64,000 nt of DNA, taken from Bacillus sp. N13C7. Lineage in GTDB: Bacteria > Bacillota > Bacilli > Bacillales > Bacillaceae. The position numbers and the translations under genes were made by a program. Where the stretch lies: positions 1-64,000 of the forward strand of contig NZ_JALAMO010000005.1 in the NCBI RefSeq assembly GCF_026790065.1, in the 5' to 3' direction. Of the stretch, positions 37,801 through 47,690 are shown in pieces (the first letter of the stretch is position 1; each line of letters opens with the position of its first letter). Below the pieces are notes generated by a model, which made no database searches, was not told where the DNA came from, and saw only the letters and a program-made list of their open reading frames with translations.

Positions 37801-38168
37801 GGTTTGTTAGGCGCAACTTCAATTAATAGATAAAATAGCAATCTTGTGTTAAAAATAGCTAAGCTGTTGGTACCCTTGCCAGCAGCTTTTATAAAACGTT
37901 TTTTGACTTTGAATTCTCTTTCTTAGCTTGGTATAACTTCTTCATTAGCGCCCTCTTCTCAGTCTAAGATATGTGAAATCCTCAATTGCATTGCAAATTC
38001 CTGGAGAGCTTTCCCTGTCCTTATCAAGTCCAAACTCATTTTCTTGGCCATCAAGAAATCAATTTACTACTTCTTCTTTTCAGGTTCCATACCAGCCTTT
38101 ACAGCATTCGGAAGAAAAAGTGATTCAGGGACATTCATCTTTTTTTATTTTGTCTAGCGAAGTGAAAG

Positions 38169-38196
38169 ACCGATGGCGTTTTTCCTGCATATAATA
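38169..38196 (+). promoter_or_regulatory. Sigma-K-like promoter of the collagen-like gene
   Basis: AC at 38169-38170, 17 bp, then CATATAATA at 38188-38196. This fits the mother-cell sigma-K consensus AC-N16/17-CATANNNTA exactly, 37 bp before the GTG start. Confidence 0.7.
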
Positions 38197-38232
38197 GCTG
38201 GAACTATTCAAAAAGGCAGGGAATGAAGTTGA

Positions 38233-39196
<964 letters not shown>

Positions 39197-39245
39197 TAAT
39201 AGAGAATTAAAAAATCACTTTTTTAAAAAAATTCAAGCATATGAA

Positions 39246-39277
39246 ACAAGAAACCTACTTTTAAACAGTAGGTTTCT
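39246..39277. terminator. Bidirectional terminator, collagen gene / glycosyltransferase operon
   Basis: AAGAAACCTACT-TTTAAAC-AGTAGGTTTCTTTG is an 11-bp stem with A and T flanks between two convergent units. Confidence 0.85.
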
Positions 39278-39299
39278 TTGTCGTAGTATTGAAACCTTA

Positions 39300-39971
39300 T
39301 CATGTCTCGGAATATTCCTCCAAAAATTTTTTAAGGTAATAAGAATACTGGTCTGTATCAAACTCGTTGCCGCATGCATGTAAGACCCAAGGCTCTTTCT
39401 GATGAGGGATGCCCACTATATATCTTTTTTTTCTGAACTCAAAACATTGAGAAGTATCATATAAATGCCATCCGTCAAAAATATCTTTTCGCCATGGAAC
39501 ATCGTACTGAGTCGCCAGTAATAAACCGTCTAATGCTTGAACTGCTTTCACAGTTTCATCAATTTCATCAAATAATAAATAGTTGTACGTACTGCGATAT
39601 TCAATGACTTTTCCGGCTTTTTTAGAAGCCTCCCACCAAATCCCGCTTTGCGGCACTTCTTCACATCCTATGACGCCTATCATGCCAAGCTGATCATTCT
39701 GCTGAAAGACATGGAGAATATCATAAATAAAGGAACGATTGATGATAAATGTGTCCTGATGTAAATACACTTTATATTTTGAGTCAGAGTCCTCCATTGC
39801 CGCCTGGTAGCCGGAGGCCATACTGTCTGCGTCTCGGATATTGATTAATTCTACCTTCATATGCGGCGGTACAGAAAGAGAATGAATATGTCTTAGACAG
39901 AGATCATAAAGGGTATCGTCATTCACACAAGTAATGAAGCTAATTGAATGTTCGTTTGCATGCTGGTTCAT
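39300..39971 (-). CDS. StrF-like family 2 glycosyltransferase
   Basis: This is a 223-residue protein starting NEHSISFITCVNDDTLYDLC, with SKYKVYLHQDTFIINRSF as the DxD-like nucleotide-sugar site and GVIGCEEVPQSGIWWEAS, typical of the short StrF-type glycosyltransferases. It is cytoplasmic, last gene of a four-gene operon; its ATG overlaps the stop of the methyltransferase by 4 bp. It likely adds a sugar to the collagen-like glycoprotein; the acceptor is inferred from context only. Confidence 0.75.
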   Translation of the reverse strand: MNQHANEHSISFITCVNDDTLYDLCLRHIHSLSVPPHMKVELINIRDADSMASGYQAAMEDSDSKYKVYLHQDTFIINRSFIYDILHVFQQNDQLGMIGVIGCEEVPQSGIWWEASKKAGKVIEYRSTYNYLLFDEIDETVKAVQALDGLLLATQYDVPWRKDIFDGWHLYDTSQCFEFRKKRYIVGIPHQKEPWVLHACGNEFDTDQYSYYLKKFLEEYSET

Positions 39972-40684
39972 CTTATATCCGCCTTTATGACATATTGATA
40001 GGCTCTGGCCTCCTCCTCAAGAACTGCATGGTGAATTCCCATGCATGAGCTGACATAAGCAAGTTTGCTGATCATTTTTTCATAATAATGAGTCGTAAAA
40101 ACAATGGGCTCGATTTGGCTGATCTTGTAGCCTGTTTCATGAAACATCTTTTTCATTTCCTCCAAGGTGAAAAAACGGAAGTGTGTTTTATCGAGAAGCC
40201 CTGCCTGTGTATACGTCCATTTGCCGGACAGGAGACTTTCGAAAATCGAGATATGTCCGATATTCGGGATGCTTGCCAAGATGCTCCCTGTTTCTTTTAC
40301 GTAAGGCTTGATGTTACCTAAAACTGCCCACGGGTCTATTAAGTGCTCCAGAACATCACCGAAGATAATGTGATCAAATGCGTTTTTTTGAAAAGGTAGT
40401 TTCAGTGTTTCAATGTCTCCCGTTATTACTTCGTCAATATAATGTGTTGCTTTTTCGGCAGCTGGTGGATAAGACTCAATCCCATAATAGGAGCAATTCG
40501 TTTTTTCCTTAACAGCTGCGCCAAACAAGCCTTCTGCACATCCGACTTCAAGAATGGTTTTCGCATGCGGTTCTATCAGATCAAATAGCTGCCAGTTGAT
40601 GCCTTTGTAATACTCTTTATCTTTTAGCTCATACTCTTTCATAGAATCGTCAAGTGAATTTTTATTGATTTCCATGATGTTCAC
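39968..40684 (-). CDS. SAM-dependent methyltransferase
   Basis: This is a class I methyltransferase of 238 residues. Motif I is ILEVGCAEGLFGAAVKE, the acidic loop GIESYPPAAEKA, and motif IV-V FDHIIFGDVLEHLIDPWAVL, followed by GSILASIPNIGHISIFESLL. Similar enzymes methylate sugars (terminal O-methyl groups occur on exosporium glycans). It overlaps its upstream neighbour by 23 bp and its downstream one by 4 bp, so it is a co-translated member of the operon. Confidence 0.85.
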   Translation of the reverse strand: MNIMEINKNSLDDSMKEYELKDKEYYKGINWQLFDLIEPHAKTILEVGCAEGLFGAAVKEKTNCSYYGIESYPPAAEKATHYIDEVITGDIETLKLPFQKNAFDHIIFGDVLEHLIDPWAVLGNIKPYVKETGSILASIPNIGHISIFESLLSGKWTYTQAGLLDKTHFRFFTLEEMKKMFHETGYKISQIEPIVFTTHYYEKMISKLAYVSSCMGIHHAVLEEEARAYQYVIKADIR

Positions 40685-41768
40685 CCCCGGAACCGGTCTG
40701 CATCTTTAGAGTATCTTCAAAGTACTTTTTGTTGGCTAGCATTCTTGAATCATGGGGACGGTATTGTAATGCCGATTCATTATGCTGATAGGCAAGCTGA
40801 TGCTGACTGAGTTTATCGTAGCAGACGGCTAATTGCAGGTGGGGAAGCCAGGTCGCGCAGGCGCGGTTTTGAAAAGCTAGGTTTTCTGCTCCTTTGTTTT
40901 CTATTGCTTTTTCATACCAATAGACCGCACTTTGAAAATCGTTTTTTTCTAAAAAAGAGTATCCCAGCCTGCAGCAGGTTTCTGCTCTAGGCGGTCCGTA
41001 GACGAGCGTGTGGAGCACCCAGCTTAATTCTTTTTCCTTTAGCCCCAATGTATGATAGCAATCTGCTAATTTATTGCATGCTCTAATATTATCTTCTACC
41101 CATCCCTGTTTTGTTTTCAAAAAACGCAAATAGTACTCAATTGCTTTTTCTATTTTCCCGTGATCACACAACTCGTTCGCATAGTAAAATAAATCTCTTG
41201 GCGAAAAATCCTTTCCCGAAGACGCCATTTTTTCATAAATCCGCAGGTTTCGGTCTGCATCATGGCTAAGTGGCATGTGAGAAACTGCAGCTTCACTGTG
41301 GTGAAGGTTTCCGTACACTTCCAAATATTCATGGACGGCGCCAATCCACTTAAAACCCTTTTCTCGCTTTACAAGACGGTACCTTTTTAAGCTGGATGTG
41401 ACGTTGTTTTCTTCATCAAACGCCAAGTGGTATTTCATTGAGACCGCGTCAATATGTGGGTCAAGCGTTCTTTTTAAATCCAGCAACAGCTTTTGATCAT
41501 TCTCGGTAAACACGTCGTCTGCATCAAGCCATAAAATATAGTCGGCCGTTGCCTGTTGAAACGAAAAATTTCGGGCTGCAGCAAAATCGTCGATCCATTC
41601 AAAATCAAAAATCCGGTCTGTATAATGCGCAACGATGTCTTTCGTCTGGTCAACTGAGCCGGTATCCACAATGTTAATTTCATCAGCTATTCCTTGCACA
41701 GAATTTAAGCACCGCCCAATAACAGCTTCTTCATTTTTTACAATCATACATAAACTGATTGAAATCAC
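40662..41768 (-). CDS. Glycosyltransferase family 2 with C-terminal TPR repeats
   Basis: This is a 368-residue protein. The GT2 domain (about 1-200) begins ISLCMIVKNEEAVIGRCLNS, with VDTGSVDQTKD and the DxD motif in ILWLDADDVF; KWIGAVHEYLEV is the conserved acceptor loop. Residues 200-350 form TPR-like helices (LFYYANELCDHGKIEKAIEY, AVYWYEKAIENKG). This SunS/exosporium-type layout is used to glycosylate peptides and surface proteins. It overlaps its neighbours by 4 and 23 bp. Confidence 0.85.
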   Translation of the reverse strand: MISISLCMIVKNEEAVIGRCLNSVQGIADEINIVDTGSVDQTKDIVAHYTDRIFDFEWIDDFAAARNFSFQQATADYILWLDADDVFTENDQKLLLDLKRTLDPHIDAVSMKYHLAFDEENNVTSSLKRYRLVKREKGFKWIGAVHEYLEVYGNLHHSEAAVSHMPLSHDADRNLRIYEKMASSGKDFSPRDLFYYANELCDHGKIEKAIEYYLRFLKTKQGWVEDNIRACNKLADCYHTLGLKEKELSWVLHTLVYGPPRAETCCRLGYSFLEKNDFQSAVYWYEKAIENKGAENLAFQNRACATWLPHLQLAVCYDKLSQHQLAYQHNESALQYRPHDSRMLANKKYFEDTLKMQTGSGGEHHGNQ

Positions 41769-43141
41769 ATGGCCACCTCCGTTTTATTCTGTTTTTTCTT
41801 TATGGCATGGACAAACATGTAATCAATATGGGCATGTTTTGACAATTGATCCAAAGACAAACCAAATTGCCCGGCAAGGAATTGGAGTTCTTGTAAAAAG
41901 AGTTGTATGTTTGATTCAGTCTCGGTGGTATGGGAAGTGATGGATTTTATGTTATAAAGATATTCAGGAAATAGGGTATTTACGTTGCGAGGAGTGATGA
42001 AATGTGTGTACGTCGAAGCACTACATAATAAAGAGAAAAATGTATCTGCATAGGCAGTATTTGGGATGCCGCAAATCAGCGAACCTGAAGGCTTTAGATA
42101 AACGGTAAGAGTTTCAATCGTATGTCTGGGATTCATCGAGCAGTTTAAAAGGTCTCCGATCAAAATGACATCGAAAAAGGCCTCTGGGTAAGGGAGGTCG
42201 CATGTTTCCACATCTGCCGAAATGACTTGCTCGTAATATGCGCTAGCAATGGTCTGTAACAATTCATCCTCTTCAATTCCATACAATGTACAGGTTTGCC
42301 GGTTGAAAAGCTCTGCCCCCGCAGCTCCCGCGCCGCAGCCGATATGTAAGATAGAGCCGGCTTCCACGGGCACAAGCGCTGTCATCTGGGGCCGGGAATC
42401 AAAGAAAGCTGTCATATCAACGTTCCATTTATCGATGAACCGTTGCCGATTTTCTTCGTATAATCGACTGATGTTTAAGTCTGGATTGCCTGTAAACGTG
42501 GCATGGCCGTGATGGTGGACAAATGAATCAAGAGCGATTTTCAGATGATAACCCGCTTGCAGTATGCGGAGGCTTAAATCATCATCCTCAAATGAACCAC
42601 CTTCAAAACGTTCATCAAAACCGCCGATTTCGTCCAACACCTCCTTTTTAACAAGCATGCAAAATCCGACCAGCCTCAATACAGCTTTTGACTTGCCTCG
42701 CTGCTGCAAACAGTAAAGGCGAGAAAAATCTTCAATTCCCTCAACGTTTGTGTAGTCAACGGGAACTTGCTGCGGACCGCTGACATAATTGCTTACAGGT
42801 CCGACCATGCCGATTTTGTCATCTTGATAAAGCAGCTTGATCATTGGCTCCAGCCATTCACTTGTTACAACAGTATCATTGTTTAAAAAAAGAATGTTGT
42901 CACCTGAAGCAGCTCCAAAGCCCTGATTACAGGCTTTCGCAAAGCCTTTGTTCGTCTTGTTGAAAATTGTCTTAATTGAAGATATCTGTTTGAGGTAGTC
43001 ACGTGTACCGTCATGAGAGCCGTTATCTACAACAATTACTTCTATACAATCATTATTCGTATGCTTCCATATGCTCTCCAAGCATTGTTTCGTTAACGCC
43101 AATTGATTATAAGTGAGCACAATAATACTCGTTTTCATCAT
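41765..43141 (-). CDS. Fusion: family 2 glycosyltransferase plus methyltransferase
   Basis: This is a 458-residue two-domain enzyme. Residues 1 to about 250 are GT2: TSIIVLTYNQLALTKQCLES, VVDNGSHDGTRDYL, NILFLNNDTVV (metal site), and GGFDERFEGGSFEDDDLSLR. Residues about 265-440 are a class I methyltransferase-like domain: SILHIGCGAGAAGAELF, GIEEDELL, FFDVILIGDLLNCSMNP and GSLICGIPN. The methyltransferase part mirrors the separate enzyme at 39968-40684. First gene of the operon; GGACGGAGG lies 5 nt before the ATG. A sigma-K-like -10 is upstream. Confidence 0.85.
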   Translation of the reverse strand: MMKTSIIVLTYNQLALTKQCLESIWKHTNNDCIEVIVVDNGSHDGTRDYLKQISSIKTIFNKTNKGFAKACNQGFGAASGDNILFLNNDTVVTSEWLEPMIKLLYQDDKIGMVGPVSNYVSGPQQVPVDYTNVEGIEDFSRLYCLQQRGKSKAVLRLVGFCMLVKKEVLDEIGGFDERFEGGSFEDDDLSLRILQAGYHLKIALDSFVHHHGHATFTGNPDLNISRLYEENRQRFIDKWNVDMTAFFDSRPQMTALVPVEAGSILHIGCGAGAAGAELFNRQTCTLYGIEEDELLQTIASAYYEQVISADVETCDLPYPEAFFDVILIGDLLNCSMNPRHTIETLTVYLKPSGSLICGIPNTAYADTFFSLLCSASTYTHFITPRNVNTLFPEYLYNIKSITSHTTETESNIQLFLQELQFLAGQFGLSLDQLSKHAHIDYMFVHAIKKKQNKTEVAM

Positions 43142-43171
43142 AACCTCCGTCCTTTCACCATTTCATTCGGA

Positions 43172-43180
43172 TACTATATG
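43172..43180 (-). promoter_or_regulatory. Sigma-K-like -10 element of the glycosyltransferase operon
   Basis: On the minus strand CATATAGTA matches CATANNNTA, 31 bp before the first ATG; the -35 AC at the right spacing is not perfect (TC). Together with the exact site before the collagen-like gene it suggests joint late mother-cell expression. Confidence 0.45.
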
Positions 43181-43191
43181 TATATCGTAAT

Positions 43192-43791
43192 GTTCAGAGG
43201 GAATGATTCTTTCCTGTAAAAGGAGAATGCTGCTTAAACGGAATAAATTTGGACGTTCTTAAAAAATATGAATCGTTTTTTAAAGAAAAGGTCGAGGAAT
43301 TTGTTTAGAGAGGGTACTATTTAGTTTTGCCTTAATTCTGTATTCAGGGATCAACAAGGTTGGGGGACAGAGGAATGATAAGCGTCTTAACAGTTTGTAT
43401 GAGAGTTATATTAAATTCTTTCTGTATTAAATGGTGAATTAAAAATTATGTATGTTCATGCATGCATATATTTTAAAGGAGCATATTGATAAGGGCATTA
43501 TTTTATTTAATAGCGTTTATAGCAGGGGAGAAGGACGAAATATCAGTCAGATAGAAATTTTTATATGTTTATGATCGTTTTCATCACTTTAACAAGCAAT
43601 ATATTGTTCTTTGGCAAAGGGAACTTAAATCAAACTTTCAAAGTGGCGAAGTGGAGTAAGGACTAAAGTGATTTGTGACCTCAAATATGATTTATTGAAT
43701 GTTTTTTTGTAACTGAAACTAGTTGGGTTACTACTTTGGAAAGAATCATCGTGTACATATAAACAATGAATGACAACAAGGCGTGTTTAAT
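43192..43791. other. 600-bp stretch without a supported gene
   Basis: This A/T-rich stretch has many stops in all frames and no frame with a ribosome site. It separates the glycan cluster from the phage-type ligase relic. Confidence 0.5.
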
Positions 43792-43908
43792 TTATTCAAA
43801 GTAAGTCTTGATAATGAGTCTGATACCATCAATTTTGAGCTCAGTGATATAGTCTTTGTCCTCAAGTGGTTCCTTTATCGAATGCAATAGCATTGGCGAT
43901 ACAAACAA
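43792..43908 (-). pseudogene. ATP-dependent DNA ligase relic (LigB/YoqV N terminus)
   Basis: On the minus strand AGGAGGTGATATT precedes TTG 43908. The 38-codon frame reads FVSPMLLHSIKEPLEDKDY, then ITELKIDGIRLIIKT and a stop. KIDGIR is ligase motif I (KxDGxR) with the nucleotidyl Lys. The rest of the ligase is gone. SPbeta carries ligB (yoqV) immediately next to the SRAP gene yoqW; here the SRAP gene is also adjacent, so the pair descends from such a module. Confidence 0.7.
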
Positions 43909-43977
43909 AATATCACCTCCTACTTAGAACACATTAGCTAAGCGAAGGCGATATATAAAGCGATATGGCAGTGGTAC

Positions 43978-44652
43978 TTAATGGGATTCAATGAGCTCAG
44001 GTGAATTGTTTTTAGGTGAATTCACTAAAGATGAAACCTGGTATGCTTCCATATCATCAGCATCATAAGGCAGCAGCAAGCTTTGCAGATAATCAGGATC
44101 AGTATTTTTAGGGTTAAGCCATTCCTTTTCGTTCTCATCAGTAAGGATAACTGGCATACGATCATGAATGTCTTCCATAAGCTCATTAGGCTTTGTTGTG
44201 ATGATTGTGCAAGTGTACAACGGATTGCCTTCTGGCGTGTTCCATTTTTCATATAAGCCGGCAAAAGCGAAGAGATTAGATGATTTAAGCTTAATCCGCA
44301 TAGGGATCTTAGTCTTCGGATCAAGACGTTTCCATTCATAAAAACTGTCTGCAGGGATGATGCAGCGTTTGCTGACAAGCGGCTTTCGAAAGCTGGGTTT
44401 CTCAGCCAATGTTTCAGCTCGAGCGTTGATCATTTTATAACCGATCTTCTCATCTTTTGCCCAAGGAGGAATGAGACCCCATCTAAGTTTACCCAGACGA
44501 TTATTAGATCCATCGTTGATTATTGTCAGGATGTTCTGTGAAGGAGCGACATTATAGCTTGGGTGATATTCATCTTCAGGTAAGAATTGATCTATATTGA
44601 ATTGCTCAATGATGTCATCAAACTCAGAAAATAAAGTGAACCTTCCACACAT
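43978..44652 (-). CDS. SRAP-domain protein (YoqW/YobE type, HMCES-like)
   Basis: This is a 224-residue SOS-response-associated peptidase (SRAP). Translation from ATG 44652 gives MCGRFTLF, so Cys2 becomes the N-terminal nucleophile after Met removal; the three upstream residues of the longer frame would destroy that. Further conserved parts are YNVAPSQNILTI, RWGLIPPWAKD, MINARAETLAEKPSF, CIIPADSFYEWKR and HDRMPVIL. SRAP proteins form thiazolidine crosslinks with abasic sites in single-stranded DNA. No LexA box (GAAC-N4-GTTC) was seen upstream. Orthologues in strain 168 are yobE and SPbeta yoqW; the ligase relic beside it points to the latter. Confidence 0.88.
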   Translation of the reverse strand: MCGRFTLFSEFDDIIEQFNIDQFLPEDEYHPSYNVAPSQNILTIINDGSNNRLGKLRWGLIPPWAKDEKIGYKMINARAETLAEKPSFRKPLVSKRCIIPADSFYEWKRLDPKTKIPMRIKLKSSNLFAFAGLYEKWNTPEGNPLYTCTIITTKPNELMEDIHDRMPVILTDENEKEWLNPKNTDPDYLQSLLLPYDADDMEAYQVSSLVNSPKNNSPELIESH

Positions 44653-44722
44653 GTTCATCATCCTTTAGGGTTTTTGAATATTGTACAGGCTTGATACACG
44701 AAAATCAAAAAGGAGGAATGTG

Positions 44723-44803
44723 ATGCAGCAGCAAACAGTTGAGGTTAAAGAAGTTGAATGGAGAAAGAAAAGGTCAGTGATATTTATACAATACATTAAA
44801 TAG
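44723..44803 (+). CDS. Possible 26-residue peptide
   Basis: AAAGGAGG lies 6 nt before ATG 44723. The peptide begins MQQQTVEVKEVEWRKKRS and ends in IFIQYIK. It is divergent from the SRAP gene. The ribosome site is good, but the frame may be the front of a truncated gene. Not recognised. Confidence 0.35.
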   Translation: MQQQTVEVKEVEWRKKRSVIFIQYIK

Positions 44804-44847
44804 TTTTTCTATAAATAGTTTTCTGATAGACTGTACAATAATAAGAA

Positions 44848-44868
44848 AGCCCCCATATGGGGGCTTGA
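44848..44868. terminator. Perfect palindromic hairpin near CPCC gene
   Basis: AAGCCCCCATATGGGGGCTT lies just downstream of the minus-strand CPCC gene; a T-rich tail (TCTTATTATTG) follows on that strand. Confidence 0.7.
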
Positions 44869-44874
44869 ATCTGC

Positions 44875-45240
44875 TTAATAACCATTAAATCCTTTAATTT
44901 CAAAGTTTTCAGTATCGAGATTTAGGCTATTCAATTGCTTTAACAACACCTCAAATTTTAAGCAGTCACCGTTTCTTAATTCATCTGGAATATATTTGGG
45001 ATTTGCAATTTTCATTCCATTCTCAATCCACTGTTTTCGATATAACTGAAGTGCAGCGTCAATTAAGTAATCTGGCGTCACAATAAAACCTAAGCTTACT
45101 TCATGATCTTCACTGTAGCCGTATTCAAAATCGCAACAAGGGCAGATTTCAAATGTTTTTTGATACTCACCATCGTTGTTTAATGGGTTTTCACTTAATC
45201 CTTTATATCCGCAAATTAAACATGTATATAATTTAGTCAT
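44875..45240 (-). CDS. CPCC-type cysteine-rich protein
   Basis: This is a 121-residue protein with an N-terminal zinc-ribbon-like motif: CLICGYKG, then 22 residues, then CPCCDFEYGYSEDH. It belongs to the Cys_rich_CPCC family, members of which are common near polymorphic toxins and prophage cargo. The C-terminal half is helical and charged (FEVLLKQLNSLNLDTENFEI). AAAGAGGGA lies upstream of ATG. Function is unknown; zinc binding is inferred from the cysteine pattern. Confidence 0.75.
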   Translation of the reverse strand: MTKLYTCLICGYKGLSENPLNNDGEYQKTFEICPCCDFEYGYSEDHEVSLGFIVTPDYLIDAALQLYRKQWIENGMKIANPKYIPDELRNGDCLKFEVLLKQLNSLNLDTENFEIKGFNGY

Positions 45241-45962
45241 AACAATCCCTCTTTAATATATATATTGTTCCTATTGATTTTTATAATAATTATAACCAGC
45301 TTTTTTATTTGGATGTTTTGGCTTAAAAAAAATTTCAATCATTTTTAATGAATTATTCGAACAAAACGATGACATATTCCTTGTGACGAATATGTATAAG
45401 CACAAAAAGAAAGAGAAATGTATAAGAAAATTAAAGGTGTATCAACTGTTTCTAAAGTGTAAAAATTATTTAAAGTTAATCCAAGTAAAGGCATATTCAT
45501 ACCCGTTTGAAAGCATTTTCTTGTAAATGCTTCTCATGTTCTCTGAAATTGTTTTGTCTTGTTTGAATAACAGTTGCTACGACCACAGATTGAGTTGGTG
45601 CATATAGAGGAAGGGGATGAACCCTTTCCTTTTTATATTATAAATAATACTAAACTGTTTTTTTGCCGAATATCGTTGTTGCCAACTTCCCCAAAGTTTA
45701 ATGAGAAAGTTTAGTTATCTAGATATTCCCGCTTAAACACGCCTCAAAACAGTTGTATTTGCATATTGTACTTTCCAAATAAATCTGTTGATAAGAGTGC
45801 TTTTCCTCACCTTGAATAATCCTTCTCTCTTTTCTGTTATTAATTTAATAATTACTATACTATTTTTCAGCTTGACTTTTTTACTGTAGCCTTTTAAAGT
45901 ATGGAATGTTGCTTAGACTATGTTTAACGGTTTTGATATTGAAATTAGAGGTGGCTACTTAG
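45241..45962. other. Intergenic region with promoter of the antiporter gene
   Basis: Contains a hairpin GGAAGGGG-ATGA-ACCCTTTCC plus T run (45608-45636) and a sigma-A-like promoter TTGACT (45872-45877), 17 bp, TAAAGT (45895-45900) in front of the antiporter gene. No supported coding frame. Confidence 0.5.
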
Positions 45963-47252
45963 ATGAAACAGAATGGAAATCCATGGGCGCTATTGCCGCT
46001 AGTTTTATTTGTAGGTCTTTTTGTCGGCTCTGGTGTATTGACTGGAGATTTCTATAAATTACCAATATTGATTGCGGCAATTATAGCATCAGCTTTCGCG
46101 CTATCATTTAACCAGAAGAAATCGCTCAATCAGAAAATAGAATGGTTTGCTTCCGGTGCGGGACATCCTGATATTATTATTATGGTTATCATTTTTATAT
46201 TAGCAGGTGCTTTTGCTTCTGCAGCTGAGGCGATGGGAGCGGTACACTCAACCGTCAACCTTGCTTTGAGCATTATTCCGCAGCAGTTTATACTGCCAGG
46301 GCTTTTTATCATTGCTTGTTTTATTTCTGTTTCGATGGGAACATCAATGGGGACGATTGCGGCAGTTGCTCCAATTAGCGCCGGTTTGAGCGGAGAACTT
46401 GGATTGTCTACTGAAATTGCTATTGCAGCTGTTGTCGGCGGAGCTATGTTTGGAGATAATCTTTCTTTTATCTCGGACACCACCATCGCGGCAGTACGTT
46501 CACAAAAAACACAAATGATGGATAAATTTAAAACGAATTTTTTGATCGTTTTGCCTGCTGCTATCATAACTATCATTTTATTATTTTTTATACCGACAGG
46601 ACACATAGGACATACCGGAGCTGAAACTTACAGCTGGTTTAAAGTACTTCCTTATGTTGCCGTGTTAGTCTTTGCGCTAATTGGTTTTAATGTGGTGGCT
46701 GTCATTTTCGGCGGATTGATCTTAACAGGAATTATAGGGTTTGTAAGCGGCAGCTTAACTCTTGAGTCATATTTTAAAGCAATTACAGATGGAATTGCCG
46801 GAATGTCTGATCTTATCATCCTTTCAATGTTAATTGGCGGAATGGTCGGCGTCATGAAACAAAACGGCGGGATTGACTTTTTACTGGGATTCATTTCTAA
46901 AAAAATCCATTCGAAAAAAGGTGCTGAAGCCGGCATTGCCGGATTGGTCAGCGTTACTAACCTAGCTACTGCCAATAATACGATTGCTATTATTGCAGCC
47001 GGGCCAATCGCCAAAAATATCTCTGATGAATTTAAAATCGACAATCGAAAGTCGGCAAGTATCTTAGATATCTTTTCTTGCATGATACAAGGCTTAATCC
47101 CTTATGGGGCGCAGATGTTATCGGCCGGGAAGTTTGGAAATGTTTCACCCGTCAGCATCTTGCATTACTCCTTCTATCCTGTTTTAATCGGGATCTGCGG
47201 CATCATAGCAATTATATTCGGACTACCAAAATTCACAAGAAATACGAAGTAA
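45963..47252 (+). CDS. NhaC-family Na+/H+ antiporter-like transporter
   Basis: This is a 429-residue integral membrane protein with about 11 hydrophobic helices. Family features: PLVLFVGLFVGSG at the N terminus, FISVSMGTSMGTIAAVAPI, GGAMFGDNLSFISDTTIAA (acidic residues in the membrane core), VTNLATANNTIAIIAAGPIAK and GLIPYGAQMLSAG. It belongs to the NhaC/MleN group, which exchange Na+ and H+ or couple them to organic acids; the substrate cannot be set. AGAGGTGG lies upstream of ATG. A terminator follows. Confidence 0.85.
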   Translation: MKQNGNPWALLPLVLFVGLFVGSGVLTGDFYKLPILIAAIIASAFALSFNQKKSLNQKIEWFASGAGHPDIIIMVIIFILAGAFASAAEAMGAVHSTVNLALSIIPQQFILPGLFIIACFISVSMGTSMGTIAAVAPISAGLSGELGLSTEIAIAAVVGGAMFGDNLSFISDTTIAAVRSQKTQMMDKFKTNFLIVLPAAIITIILLFFIPTGHIGHTGAETYSWFKVLPYVAVLVFALIGFNVVAVIFGGLILTGIIGFVSGSLTLESYFKAITDGIAGMSDLIILSMLIGGMVGVMKQNGGIDFLLGFISKKIHSKKGAEAGIAGLVSVTNLATANNTIAIIAAGPIAKNISDEFKIDNRKSASILDIFSCMIQGLIPYGAQMLSAGKFGNVSPVSILHYSFYPVLIGICGIIAIIFGLPKFTRNTK

Positions 47253-47258
47253 AGATAA

Positions 47259-47286
47259 AAAAGGTACCAAGTGGTACCTTTTTTTT
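47259..47286 (+). terminator. Terminator of the antiporter gene
   Basis: AAAAAGGTACCA-AG-TGGTACCTTTTTTTT is an 11-bp stem with T run. Confidence 0.85.
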
Positions 47287-47463
47287 ATATAATTCGTAAA
47301 AATATATAGAAGTGAAGAAAAAGGAAGATAGAACGTGTAATGGAAACAAGCTTTAGCTGATATTGCATTTGATTTCATATATAAAAGCAAAAGCCACATA
47401 GAAAGAGGTACTTTTATAAAAAAGGCAAAGAGTTAAAAATTAAATCGAGCTGGGATAAAAAAG

Positions 47464-47592
47464 AGTATTCATCCTCATCAACTACGACACAGCTATGCTA
47501 CTTATATGATTAATAACGTTGTTCTACTAGAAGCGATCCAAAGCTTACTTGGTCATGAAAGAGTGAGGCCACAAAAATATATGCTTAGCTAA
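47464..47592 (+). pseudogene. C-terminal relic of a tyrosine recombinase
   Basis: One open stretch reads IHPHQLRHSYATYMINN and LEAIQSLLGHERVRPQKYML before TAA. HQLRHSYAT (HxxR), the LLGHE histidine and a Tyr in QKYML are the catalytic end of a XerC/D-like or transposon recombinase. The N-terminal part is missing; upstream sequence has stops in all frames. Confidence 0.75.
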
Positions 47593-47690
47593 GTGGCAAA
47601 ACGGGATTAAACTTAATCAAAATCGAGATGCACATATAGAGGTGTGTCTTTTTTGTTATTGGCCATTTAGTGAATAAGGACAAAAATGAC

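Noticed and set aside
37973..38194. 73-residue Ser-rich plus frame upstream of the collagen-like gene
   Set aside because: No ribosome site, and the frame covers the sigma-K-like promoter; low-complexity composition.
46130..47083. Two long minus-strand frames (158 and 143 residues) inside the antiporter gene
   Set aside because: Pro/Ala/Ile-rich products typical of the reverse strand of membrane protein genes; no start signals.
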